Positions 7,818 to 14,708 of a stretch of 43,460 bases of DNA are shown here, piece after piece. The position numbers and the translations under genes were made by a program. How positions within the stretch are numbered: the stretch's first letter is position 1; every line of letters begins with the position of its first letter. The stretch is from NCBI GenBank assembly GCA_030706685.1, contig JAUZOA010000040.1, forward strand, positions 1 through 43,460, read 5' to 3'. The DNA is from Bacteroidota bacterium. GTDB taxonomy: Bacteria; Bacteroidota; Bacteroidia; Chitinophagales; Chitinophagaceae. The notes under the pieces were generated by a model. It did no database searches. It had not been told where the DNA came from and saw only the letters and a list, made by a program, of their open reading frames with translations.

Positions 7818-8519
7818 ATGATCAGCGCCGGCGAAATAAAAAATTCATTACTCCACCTGGTCTTTCCCCATATATGTTCGGGATGCGGTACCGATTTGAT
7901 CAGTGATCACACAATGCTTTGCGCGAAATGTATTCATGATTTGCCGGAAACAAACTTTGAACGCTATCCGAATAACCCGGTAGAAAAGAAATTCTGGGGC
8001 AGGCTTCCCTTGTCAGCAGCGGCGGCACAGTATTATTTTACCGGCGAATCGCTGATACAACGCCTGATGCACCAGTTCAAGTACAGGGGCAACAGGGATC
8101 TTGGCCTTCAATTAGGAAGGATGATGGGAGATAGCCTGGGTCGCAGCGGCCGGTTTACGATTGACGCCCTTATTCCCCTCCCCTTGTTTGCCTCCAAAGA
8201 AAAACGCCGGGGCTTTAACCAGGCTGCCGTATTATGTGAAGGCATAGCGGGTATTCTTGGGGTTCCCGTATTAAAGGATGTGGTCAGGCGTTCACAGCAC
8301 ACGGATACGCAGACTAAAAAAGGAAGAATTGACAGGTGGCTGAATATGGAGGGCAAGTTTATTTTAGAACAAGCCGCCGGGATCAGTGGCAAACATGTAA
8401 TGCTGGTAGATGATGTCATTACCACGGGAGCCACACTCGAAGCCTGCGGGGCTGAATTATTGAAAGCGCCGGATATACAGTTAAGCATCGCTACTCTTTG
8501 TTATGCTTCGCGGAGCTAA
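7818..8519 (+). CDS. comF: ComF-family phosphoribosyltransferase-like protein
   Basis: 233 residues. An N-terminal C4 zinc site (C20, C23, C35, C38) precedes a phosphoribosyltransferase fold with the PRPP loop VMLVDDVITTGATLEACG at about residues 194-211. ComF proteins are linked to DNA uptake in naturally competent bacteria and are widely conserved elsewhere; the biochemical reaction is unknown. The ATG abuts the radA stop, so it belongs to the radA transcription unit. Full length. Confidence 0.94.
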   Translation: MISAGEIKNSLLHLVFPHICSGCGTDLISDHTMLCAKCIHDLPETNFERYPNNPVEKKFWGRLPLSAAAAQYYFTGESLIQRLMHQFKYRGNRDLGLQLGRMMGDSLGRSGRFTIDALIPLPLFASKEKRRGFNQAAVLCEGIAGILGVPVLKDVVRRSQHTDTQTKKGRIDRWLNMEGKFILEQAAGISGKHVMLVDDVITTGATLEACGAELLKAPDIQLSIATLCYASRS

Positions 8520-8674
8520 GAGGGCTCTCATCCCATTCTTTAATAATGTTTCAATTTATAAATAACCGGGGAGCCGGTAAGGCTTGATTTATAAATCATT
8601 TTTTCTTACCGTCTTTCCGTCTTCCCGGCAAATGGATACATTACCTTTTATTCTCTTTTTACACGCTTAGTTAT

Positions 8675-8682
8675 TACTTTTG
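8675..8682 (+). promoter_or_regulatory. Bacteroidota -7 box (TACTTTTG) 7 nt before the lipoprotein start
   Basis: Perfect TAnnTTTG; the start codon is only 7 nt downstream, so the transcript would start at or within a few bases of the ATG (leaderless or nearly so). The intergenic stretch upstream (8530-8640) carries two copies of ATTTATAAAT in an inverted setting and CCGG-rich repeat halves. Confidence 0.55.
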
Positions 8683-8689
8683 ATAACCA

Positions 8690-10081
8690 ATGAAAGCCAT
8701 TGTATTTCTTATCCTGTCCGCTGTGATACTGTTGACCGCCTGCAGGAAAGACACTTTTATCAGTTCTGCCGATGCAAGGATCACTATCACCACCGATACA
8801 TTAAAATACGATACGGTTTTTACTGCTGTTGGGTCTATTACCCAATCCTTCAAGATCATCAACGAGAATGATCAAAAGCTGAGGCTTTCTTCCGTGAAAT
8901 TAATGGGTGGCCAGGCTTCCGCGTTTAAAATAAATGTAGATGGCATTGCTACTACGGAAGCTGACAATATTGAGCTGGAGGCCAATGACAGCGTATATGT
9001 ATTTGTGCAGGTAAACGTTGATCCCAATGCGACCAACCTTCCTTTTGTTATACGGGATAGCATACAGGTCAGTTATAATGGTAACAACAGGATGGTGCAA
9101 CTGGAAGCCTGGGGACAGAACGCGCATTTTTTGCGCAATAAAGAAATCCTTGCCGACGAGACATGGATCAATGATCTGCCTTATGTGGTACTCGGGTATT
9201 TGCATGTAAATAATAATAAGAAGCTCACTATCAGCAAAGGTTGCCGCATTTATGTGCATGCTGATGCTCCTGTTATTGTAGATGGCACATTGGAAGTGGA
9301 TGGTTTAAAAGATACCGCGGACAGGGTTTACTTTAACGGTGACCGCCTGGATGATCCGTATAAAAATTATCCGGCTTCCTGGCCGGGCATTTATTTCGGG
9401 ACTACCAGCAGGGATAATATATTTAACTATGCCGTTATTAAAAATTCTTATCAATCCATAGCGATACAGGATCCTTCCACCAATGCCAATCCGAAACTAA
9501 CGCTGAATGAATGTATCATCGATAATTCCTATGATGCCGGGATCATCGCGTCTAACTCAAGCATTACGGCTATAAATTGCCTGGTGAGTAATTGCGGGAA
9601 AAATATTGAATTGATCAAAGGCGGTAATTATAATTTCACGCATTGTACCGTGGTTAGTTATTCCAATAGTTATATCCAGCATCGGCAACCTGTATTGCTG
9701 GTCAGCAATTATGACGCCACCGGTGCGCAAGCCCTGGCTGCTTTGTTCCGCAATTGTATTTTCTGGGGCGATAATGGCATTGTAGACAGCGAAGCGGTAG
9801 CCTATAAAAACCCATCCATGGCATTTAATGCGACTTTTGACCAGGTGCTATGGAAAGTGCCTTCTATACCTCCGGAATTTACCATCATCGCGCCGGCGCC
9901 GGTTAATAACCAGTCGCCCGGCTTTGCTAAAATTGATATCTCGCGGCAACTTTATGATTTTCATCTCAGCGATACTTCTGTTGCCCTGAACAAAGGCAAG
10001 AATTTTGGGGTAACGATTGACCTGGACGGGAACCCCAGGCCCGTTGGTCAGCCTGACCTGGGTTGTTTTGAAAAGCAGTAG
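8690..10081 (+). CDS. Secreted lipoprotein with right-handed beta-helix (choice-of-anchor Q type)
   Basis: 463 residues. A lipoprotein signal peptide (MKAIVFLILSAVILLTAC, lipid-modified C18) places it on the cell envelope, probably the outer membrane. Residues about 30-140 look like a beta-sandwich (repeated VFVQVNVDP, DSIQVSYNGNN strands); residues about 190-400 have the short repeated beta strands of a parallel beta-helix (LTLNECIIDNS, SITAINCLVSNC, FTHCTVVS, FRNCIFWG). The end (TIDLDGNPRPVGQPDLGCFE) is the choice-of-anchor Q motif. The likely role is carbohydrate or surface binding, but no catalytic residues are recognisable. It stands alone with its own promoter. Confidence 0.88.
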   Translation: MKAIVFLILSAVILLTACRKDTFISSADARITITTDTLKYDTVFTAVGSITQSFKIINENDQKLRLSSVKLMGGQASAFKINVDGIATTEADNIELEANDSVYVFVQVNVDPNATNLPFVIRDSIQVSYNGNNRMVQLEAWGQNAHFLRNKEILADETWINDLPYVVLGYLHVNNNKKLTISKGCRIYVHADAPVIVDGTLEVDGLKDTADRVYFNGDRLDDPYKNYPASWPGIYFGTTSRDNIFNYAVIKNSYQSIAIQDPSTNANPKLTLNECIIDNSYDAGIIASNSSITAINCLVSNCGKNIELIKGGNYNFTHCTVVSYSNSYIQHRQPVLLVSNYDATGAQALAALFRNCIFWGDNGIVDSEAVAYKNPSMAFNATFDQVLWKVPSIPPEFTIIAPAPVNNQSPGFAKIDISRQLYDFHLSDTSVALNKGKNFGVTIDLDGNPRPVGQPDLGCFEKQ

Positions 10082-10100
10082 ACCGTTAAAATATTAAATG

Positions 10101-10130
10101 TTGACAAAAATCAAAATCATCTTATCTTTA
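10101..10130 (+). promoter_or_regulatory. Promoter of the glutathione peroxidase gene
   Basis: TTGACA at 10101-10106 supplies the TTG of the -33 element; 19 nt after the TTG comes TATCTTTA (10123-10130), seven of eight to TAnnTTTG. This is one of the best complete promoters in the window, with about 33 nt of leader to the ATG. Confidence 0.6.
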
Positions 10131-10163
10131 ACGTCCATTTTTTACTACTAAACTAAATATATC

Positions 10164-10682
10164 ATGAAAACATTATTGCTGTCATTGGTCTTGTCCGTTA
10201 CACTTACCGGTGGCGCCATTTACGATTTTAAGGTTCCCGGCCTGGACGGTACCAATATTGATTTTTCCAAATTCAAAGGCAAAAAGATTATGATTGTCAA
10301 TACGGCTTCCAAATGCGGGAATACGCCCCAGTATGCCGACCTGCAAAAGCTGTATGATAAGTATAAAGACAAACTGGTGATCGTCGGATTTCCTGCCAAT
10401 AATTTTGGAGGACAGGAGCCCGGCACCAATGGCGAGATCAAAGAATTCTGCAGCAAGAATTACGGCGTTACTTTCCCGATGGCTGATAAGATATCTGTAA
10501 AAGGAGATGATATTGCTCCTATTTATAAATATTTGGAAGATGAAGCGGCCGCGAAGGGATTAGCCGATCCTGTGAAATGGAATTTCGGTAAGTTCCTGCT
10601 GGATGAAAACGGAACGCTGATCGCTACTTTTTCTCCGAAGACACAGCCGATGGCTGATGAGATACTGAAGTATTTGAATTAA
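10164..10682 (+). CDS. Secreted glutathione/thioredoxin peroxidase
   Basis: 172 residues. Reduces peroxides with a thiol donor. The peroxidatic Cys is C51 in NTASKCGNTPQY (Cys rather than selenocysteine); Q84 in FPANNFGGQEP and W139-N140 in WNFGKFL complete the active site; C96 in EFCSKNYG is the resolving Cys of thioredoxin-dependent members. An N-terminal signal sequence (MKTLLLSLVLSVTLTGGA) points to export to the periplasm. It has its own promoter and a strong terminator, so it is monocistronic. Thioredoxin-like donor is inferred from the resolving Cys. Confidence 0.95.
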   Translation: MKTLLLSLVLSVTLTGGAIYDFKVPGLDGTNIDFSKFKGKKIMIVNTASKCGNTPQYADLQKLYDKYKDKLVIVGFPANNFGGQEPGTNGEIKEFCSKNYGVTFPMADKISVKGDDIAPIYKYLEDEAAAKGLADPVKWNFGKFLLDENGTLIATFSPKTQPMADEILKYLN

Positions 10683-10707
10683 TAAAAAGCTTGCTTTTAT
10701 AAAAAGG

Positions 10708-10738
10708 GCGGGCCGGGTTTTCCTGGTCCGCTTTTTTT
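10708..10738 (+). terminator. Rho-independent terminator of the glutathione peroxidase gene
   Basis: Ten-bp GC-rich stem (GCGGGCCGGG, loop TTTT, CCTGGTCCGC, two G-U pairs) followed by seven T. Located 26 nt after the stop codon. Confidence 0.9.
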
Positions 10739-10869
10739 ATTGGGTGAAAATTTATTTTCATCTCCATATACTTCTTGACAGAAAAAATTTAAAACTTATT
10801 GAGGTTATATGTTTGTTTCTTCTGCCGGAGGATGGGTTTTTCTTCGCCGCTTGTTCGGGACTTCTTCGG

Positions 10870-10889
10870 GAACACTCAGGACAGCGAGG
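10870..10889 (+). repeat. Dispersed repeat copy 1
   Basis: Reads GAACACTCAGGACAGCGAGG; matches the inverted-repeat left arm (from 11238) at 18 of 20 positions in the same orientation, and similarity to the right arm (inverted) continues for about ten more bases through TACATTC. Confidence 0.65.
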
Positions 10890-10989
10890 CTTTACATTCA
10901 GTCAAAGCTGCAGGCTCTCTGCCATATAGCAGCCATAGCGCAAATATATACGAGGGATAGAGACACCCGGCAGGAGGGTCACGACAGGG

Positions 10990-11077
10990 TCAGGTTAGGG
11001 TCAGGGCAAGGTCAGGTCAGGGTCAGGTAAAAGTCAGGTAAGGATCAGGTAAGAGTCAGGCAGAAGTCAGGTAAGAA
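10990..11077 (+). repeat. Tandem array of eight 11-bp units (TCAGGTAAGRG consensus)
   Basis: TCAGG begins at 10990, 11001, 11012, 11023, 11034, 11045, 11056 and 11067, an exact 11-bp period, with the last six bases of each unit varying around TAAGAG. The period is close to one helical turn, so every TCAGG faces the same side of the DNA. All three frames across it are open for some distance, but the product would be simple repeats. Confidence 0.85.
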
Positions 11078-11227
11078 GAACAAGAATATTGGGAAACGCG
11101 GTATAATTCTTTCCTGCCGTTGTTTCCTTATTTCAATGTACAAAAAAAACAGCAACGACAACCATTCAATAGGAAATTATTTCGGACAGCAGAAGTTACA
11201 AATTGAAGGAGAGCTTTTGAAAAGGCA

Positions 11228-11257
11228 GTAAAGGATGGAACAATCAGGACAGCGGGG
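11228..11257 (+). repeat. Left arm of 30-bp inverted repeat flanking the AT-rich gene
   Basis: Core GAACAATCAGGACAGC. It matches the reverse complement of 11721-11750 at 28 of 30 positions. It overlaps the end of a 31-codon open frame and lies 41 nt before the ATG of the AT-rich gene. Confidence 0.85.
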
Positions 11258-11298
11258 GCAAGCGTTACAAAATTAAAATAATCCTTAAGCTATAAAAT

Positions 11299-11622
11299 AT
11301 GAAAGAAGCATTTATTCAACTATTAAGTAAAGCCAAAATCCTTGAAAATGATTCTGACAAGAAAAATCTCGTTTTTGAAAAAAGTGCCTTGGTGCCTAAG
11401 AATATTGTTTATAGGACTTATAAAAAGAGAAGTGAACTAAATCAAATAGTTCCCAAGGATTTAGTAAAAAATATTGAAGATTTTCAACAAGATAATATCT
11501 TATTAACTTTAGTAAAAGATTCTGTGGGGCAATATTTAATGTTTACAGACAAAGAAGCTAATTATTTAATTGGTGTCACAGACTATTTATCGCCTGATGA
11601 GGATAGCATGTTTAAAAGTTAA
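11299..11622 (+). CDS. Hypothetical AT-rich gene inside an inverted repeat
   Basis: 107 residues, no family recognised. The product is mixed charged and hydrophobic, with no signal peptide, no membrane segment and no cysteine; likely a small cytoplasmic alpha/beta protein. The segment DNILLTLVKDSVGQYLMFTD looks like two beta strands, and the C-terminus is acidic (SPDEDSMFKS). The gene is clearly more AT-rich than its neighbours and favours A/T-ending codons, a sign of horizontal origin. It is a lone gene between a terminator-ended gene (gpx) and the holB promoter, bounded on both sides by a 30-bp inverted repeat. A small immunity or toxin/antitoxin-type role is conceivable, but nothing in the sequence shows it. 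Confidence 0.7.
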   Translation: MKEAFIQLLSKAKILENDSDKKNLVFEKSALVPKNIVYRTYKKRSELNQIVPKDLVKNIEDFQQDNILLTLVKDSVGQYLMFTDKEANYLIGVTDYLSPDEDSMFKS

Positions 11623-11720
11623 AGTTATTTCCGGTTGCTCTTTTTTATAGCTATGTCTTAGCTGCTATTCGTAGTTTTATATGCTTTAATGGCTTCTTTA
11701 AGGAATGCTGCGAGAATGTA

Positions 11721-11750
11721 CCCTGCTGTCCTGATTGTTCGATCCTTTAC
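11721..11750 (-). repeat. Right arm of the 30-bp inverted repeat
   Basis: On the minus strand it contains GAACAATCAGGACAGC followed by AGGGTACATTC. Mismatches to the left arm are at two positions only. Between the gene stop and this arm (11623-11720) there is no gene; on the minus strand a short open stretch (reading FSQHSLKKPLKHIKL) is probably part of the repeat element rather than a protein. Confidence 0.85.
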
Positions 11751-11799
11751 AGACTTTCTTTCTGTCTAAAGTTGAAAAAATTGATTCCCTCTTAGCCGT

Positions 11800-11807
11800 T
11801 ATCTTTG
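11800..11807 (+). promoter_or_regulatory. Bacteroidota -7 box (TATCTTTG) 6 nt before holB
   Basis: Perfect TAnnTTTG. A TTG lies 16 nt upstream (11781). The ATG at 11814 begins 6 nt after the box, so transcription should start at about the start codon. It also argues against the in-frame TTG at 11805, which lies inside the box. Confidence 0.55.
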
Positions 11808-11813
11808 TTTTCC

Positions 11814-13031
11814 ATGCAATTCAAAGACATTATCGGCCAGCCCGAAGTAAAAGGTAATCTTGTCGAGCTGGTACAGCATAATCGCCTGAGTCATGCTTTA
11901 CTTTTCTTAGGAAAAGAAGGGAGTGGCGTTTTGCCGCTTGCATTGGCCTTTGCGCAATTTATAGTATGCGAGAAAGTCAGCGGTCATTGGTCAGCGGTCA
12001 GTAAACAGCCGGGGCCCTCTCTATTCGGTAGCGAGCCCAATTCATCCCTTACCCCTCACCCCTCACCCAAAGATAGTTGCGGCGCCTGCCCTGCCTGCAC
12101 CAAAGCACAGCAGTTTATTCACCCGGATATTCATTTCAGTTATCCTGTTGTTACCAAAAAACCGGGAACACCTCCCATCAGTACAGATTATGTTTCAGAA
12201 TGGAGAGAATTTGTCAAAAGCTACCCGTATGGGAATGTTTATGACTGGCTGCAATTTATCGGCGCGGAAAATAAACAGGGAAATATTACAGCCCATGAAT
12301 GTAATGACATTATCCGCAAACTTAATTTGAAGAGTTTTGAAAGCGAATACAAGATACTGGTCCTCTGGATGCCGGAATACCTTGGCAATGAAGGCAATAA
12401 ATTATTAAAGCTGATTGAAGAGCCTCCTCCCAATACTTTATTCATACTGGCGGCTGAAAACGAATCATTGATCCTTCCTACTATTGTAAGCCGTTGCCAA
12501 CTGGTAAAAATACCGGCGCTGGAGACCAAAGAGATTGAAGAAGCCCTTATTGCCAGGAATAAAACCACGCAGGAAGTGGCCAGGCAGGTAGCCAGTGTGA
12601 GCGAAGGCAATTACCGGGAAGCTTTGCAAATGGTGCAACATGCAGAGGAAGACTGGCAGGGATTATTAAGAGAATGGCTCAATGCGATGTTAAAGACAGG
12701 GCCCATTGCGCAGACCAAATGGGTGGAAGAAATCAGCAAGCTGGGAAGGGAAAAGCAGAAACAATTCCTTCGTTATTTCAATCATTTGCTGGAACAGGCC
12801 CTGCGGATAAGAATTATGGCCGGAAACACCAATATCCCGGAAAAAGAAAGAGATTTTGCCGACCGGCTGAATAAGATCGCCGGGATTGAAGAACAGCAGG
12901 CGATCATCGAAGAACTGGACAAAGCCACTTACTATATTGAGCGTAATGCCAATGCCAAGATATTGTTTCATGCCCTCACAATAAAGTTATACCATATCAT
13001 TCGGGACAAAATTGTATTTTTGACGGATTGA
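11814..13031 (+). CDS. holB: DNA polymerase III delta-prime (clamp-loader) subunit with repeat-derived insertion
   Basis: 405 residues from ATG 11814 (MQFKDIIGQPEVKGNL). It is a AAA+ subunit of the clamp loader that places the sliding clamp on primed DNA. The zinc module cysteines are in VCEK (residue 52) and SCGACPAC (near 89-95); HPDIHFSYPVV, the sensor region EYLGNEGNKLLKLIEEPP and the SRC motif ILPTIVSRCQ follow. The P-loop is degenerate (GKEGSGVLPLA), normal for delta-prime. Between the first Cys and DSCGAC there is an extra block of about 32 residues (55-86) encoded by short direct repeats. The reading frame is kept, so the protein is likely functional. Downstream is a palindrome-rich gap, then PSP1. 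Confidence 0.95.
   Translation: MQFKDIIGQPEVKGNLVELVQHNRLSHALLFLGKEGSGVLPLALAFAQFIVCEKVSGHWSAVSKQPGPSLFGSEPNSSLTPHPSPKDSCGACPACTKAQQFIHPDIHFSYPVVTKKPGTPPISTDYVSEWREFVKSYPYGNVYDWLQFIGAENKQGNITAHECNDIIRKLNLKSFESEYKILVLWMPEYLGNEGNKLLKLIEEPPPNTLFILAAENESLILPTIVSRCQLVKIPALETKEIEEALIARNKTTQEVARQVASVSEGNYREALQMVQHAEEDWQGLLREWLNAMLKTGPIAQTKWVEEISKLGREKQKQFLRYFNHLLEQALRIRIMAGNTNIPEKERDFADRLNKIAGIEEQQAIIEELDKATYYIERNANAKILFHALTIKLYHIIRDKIVFLTD
11976..12068 (+). repeat. Intergenic-type repeats inserted in frame in holB
   Basis: GTCAGCGGTCA occurs at 11976-11986 and again at 11990-12000; CCCCTCA occurs twice in tandem at 12052-12065. The block encodes VSGHWSAVSKQPG through SLTPHPSPK, which has no counterpart in the family and interrupts the spacing of the zinc-binding cysteines. 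Confidence 0.75.
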
Positions 13032-13343
13032 GGAGAAAGGTGTCCCGATAGCTATCGGGGAAGTGGTCTGGGTGAGTGGGAACCCTGGTTCAGAATTAGT
13101 TGTAATTATGCTTCCTTTGTTATTTCAAAATATCAATCTCTCTTATAAGGCGGACTGTGGCAAATATTGTCCAGTAGCCCCGCTAATTGCCGGGGCGCCG
13201 AAGGTATAAGAGCCCCGCCGATCGGGGACAGAAGCTTAATACATATTCTGCAGCCGGCTTCATAAACCTCACCTGAATCCTCTCAGAAGGAGTGGACTTT
13301 CGAACAGACCTTCTACCCGAGCCTAAACGTTCAACGTTTTACA
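13032..13343. repeat. Gene-free region with three GC-rich palindromes between holB and PSP1
   Basis: No gene. Contains a perfect 16-bp palindrome CCCGATAGCTATCGGG (13044-13059), a hairpin GCCCCG-8 nt-CGGGGC (13177-13196) and a third CCCCG-5 nt-CGGGG (from 13213). The first type recurs in altered form at 22093-22109 upstream of dacB. These look like a REP-like palindromic family common in Bacteroidota intergenic DNA; none has a T-run, though they may stop or stabilise holB transcripts. Confidence 0.7.
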
Positions 13344-14708
13344 ATGAGTTGTAGTAATTGCGGAACCGCCGGCGGCGGTAAGCCAAACGGATGTAAGAGC
13401 AACGGCGGGTGCAGTACCGGCGGATGCAACCGTATGAATACATACGACTGGCTGCGGAATATGCCCATTCCGGGAGTGGATATGGCCTGCAATGTCATTG
13501 AAATAAGTTTTAATAAGGGCACACGTAAAGATTTTTTCCGGAATACAACCTTACAGCCTTTTGAAAAAGGCGACCTGGTATCTGTGGAAGGCGTAAGCGG
13601 GTTTGATGTGGGGGAAGTATCGCTGACAGGAGAAATAGTCAGGCTCCAGATGAAGAAACGAGGCGCCAAAGAAGAGAACCCGGAGATGAAAAAAATACTT
13701 CGCCCGGCTACCGGTCGTGATATAGATATCATGAAGCAGAATAAAGCCAGGGAGCCGGAAGCAGTGATACGCAGTAGGGCGATAGCGAGGCAACTGAAAC
13801 TGGATATGAAAATAAGCCAGGTGGAAATGCAGGCGGATGGAAGAAAAGCTACTTTCTATTATATAGCCGATGGCCGGGTTGATTTCCGTGAACTGATAAA
13901 AGTATATGCTTCCGAGTTTAAACTAAAAGTGGAAATGCGGCAGATAGGCGCAAGACAGGAAGCAGGAAAGGTAGGCGGTATCGGCAGTTGCGGCCGCGAG
14001 CTTTGCTGCAGCAGTTGGCTCACTGATTTTAAATCGGTGAATACAGCGGCAGCCCGTTACCAGAACCTTTCTATCAATCAATCTAAATTGAGCGGGCAAT
14101 GCGGACGACTGAAATGCTGTTTGAATTATGAACTGGATACTTACTTAGATGCATTACAGCACTTCCCCGATAACTGTGATATGATACAGGTAGCCAAAGG
14201 AAATGCTTTCCTGATCAAGAGGGATATTTTCAAAAACCTGATGTGGTACACATTGCCGGACAGCACAAAGCAATACCCGCTGACTATTGACAGAGTAAAG
14301 AAAATAAAAACATTGAACCAGCAGGGAGTAATACCTGAAGAGTTAGAAGCAGTAGAAGTCACTTCGTCAAAACCCAAGGAAGTAGAGCCAGAATTTGTGG
14401 ATGTAGTAGGCCAGATCAGCTTGCGCAGCCTGGATAAATCTGATAAAAAACGCCGCAGCCAACAGCAACAGCAGAGGGGACAGGGACAGCAGGGGCAACG
14501 GCCGCAACAAAGACAACAGGGAAATAACCCTCAACGCAACCAGCAGCAAAGGGGGCAGCAGCAAAATAATCCTAACCAGCAAAGGAACCAGCCTGACCGT
14601 TCCGCCGGACAGGGAGGACAACAACAGCAAAAGGGGCAACAACAAAATCCTAACAGGAATCAACCTAACCCGAATCAACAAAGACCACCCCGCCCCGATA
14701 AAAGATAA
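13344..14708 (+). CDS. PSP1/RicT-like protein with Cys-rich head and Q/N-rich tail
   Basis: 454 residues. The central part (about 45-310) is the PSP1 (RicT/YaaT) domain with its conserved cysteine clusters SCGRELCCSSW and GQCGRLKCCLNYE; in Bacillus, RicT with partners carries Fe-S clusters and controls RNA processing through RNase Y. The N-terminus is Cys/Gly-rich (C3, C6, C17, C23, C28), possibly a further metal site. Residues about 372-454 form a disordered tail dominated by Gln, Asn, Pro, Gly and Arg, absent from firmicute RicT. It sits after holB as in many Bacteroidota. The stop codon directly abuts that of the convergent RHS-like gene. Confidence 0.9.
   Translation: MSCSNCGTAGGGKPNGCKSNGGCSTGGCNRMNTYDWLRNMPIPGVDMACNVIEISFNKGTRKDFFRNTTLQPFEKGDLVSVEGVSGFDVGEVSLTGEIVRLQMKKRGAKEENPEMKKILRPATGRDIDIMKQNKAREPEAVIRSRAIARQLKLDMKISQVEMQADGRKATFYYIADGRVDFRELIKVYASEFKLKVEMRQIGARQEAGKVGGIGSCGRELCCSSWLTDFKSVNTAAARYQNLSINQSKLSGQCGRLKCCLNYELDTYLDALQHFPDNCDMIQVAKGNAFLIKRDIFKNLMWYTLPDSTKQYPLTIDRVKKIKTLNQQGVIPEELEAVEVTSSKPKEVEPEFVDVVGQISLRSLDKSDKKRRSQQQQQRGQGQQGQRPQQRQQGNNPQRNQQQRGQQQNNPNQQRNQPDRSAGQGGQQQQKGQQQNPNRNQPNPNQQRPPRPDKR

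Larger units (their letters stand above)
10739..11298. other. Gene-free accessory region upstream of the AT-rich gene
   Basis: About 560 nt without a convincing gene. It contains one copy of a dispersed repeat (10870-10889), an 11-bp tandem array (10990-11077), a 31-codon open frame (ATG 11136 to TAA 11229-11231, product beginning MYKKNSNDNHSIGNYFGQ, no family recognised, possibly a gene remnant) and the left arm of a 30-bp inverted repeat (11228-11257). The simple open frames over the tandem array (Arg/Val-rich) are not credible proteins. Confidence 0.6.

Noticed and set aside
10744-11030. Open frames of 61 and 73 codons over the gap after gpx
   Set aside because: They run through the dispersed repeat and the 11-bp tandem array; composition is repeat-driven and no start or family supports them.
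10990-11077. CRISPR array
   Set aside because: Units are 11 bp with no spacers of constant length and no cas genes are present.
11228-11750. Complete insertion sequence
   Set aside because: The enclosed 107-codon product shows no transposase motif such as DDE or HUH, and no target duplication is evident.
11805-11813. TTG start extending holB by three codons
   Set aside because: It lies inside the TATCTTTG promoter box; ATG 11814 begins the family N-terminus MQFKDIIGQ.
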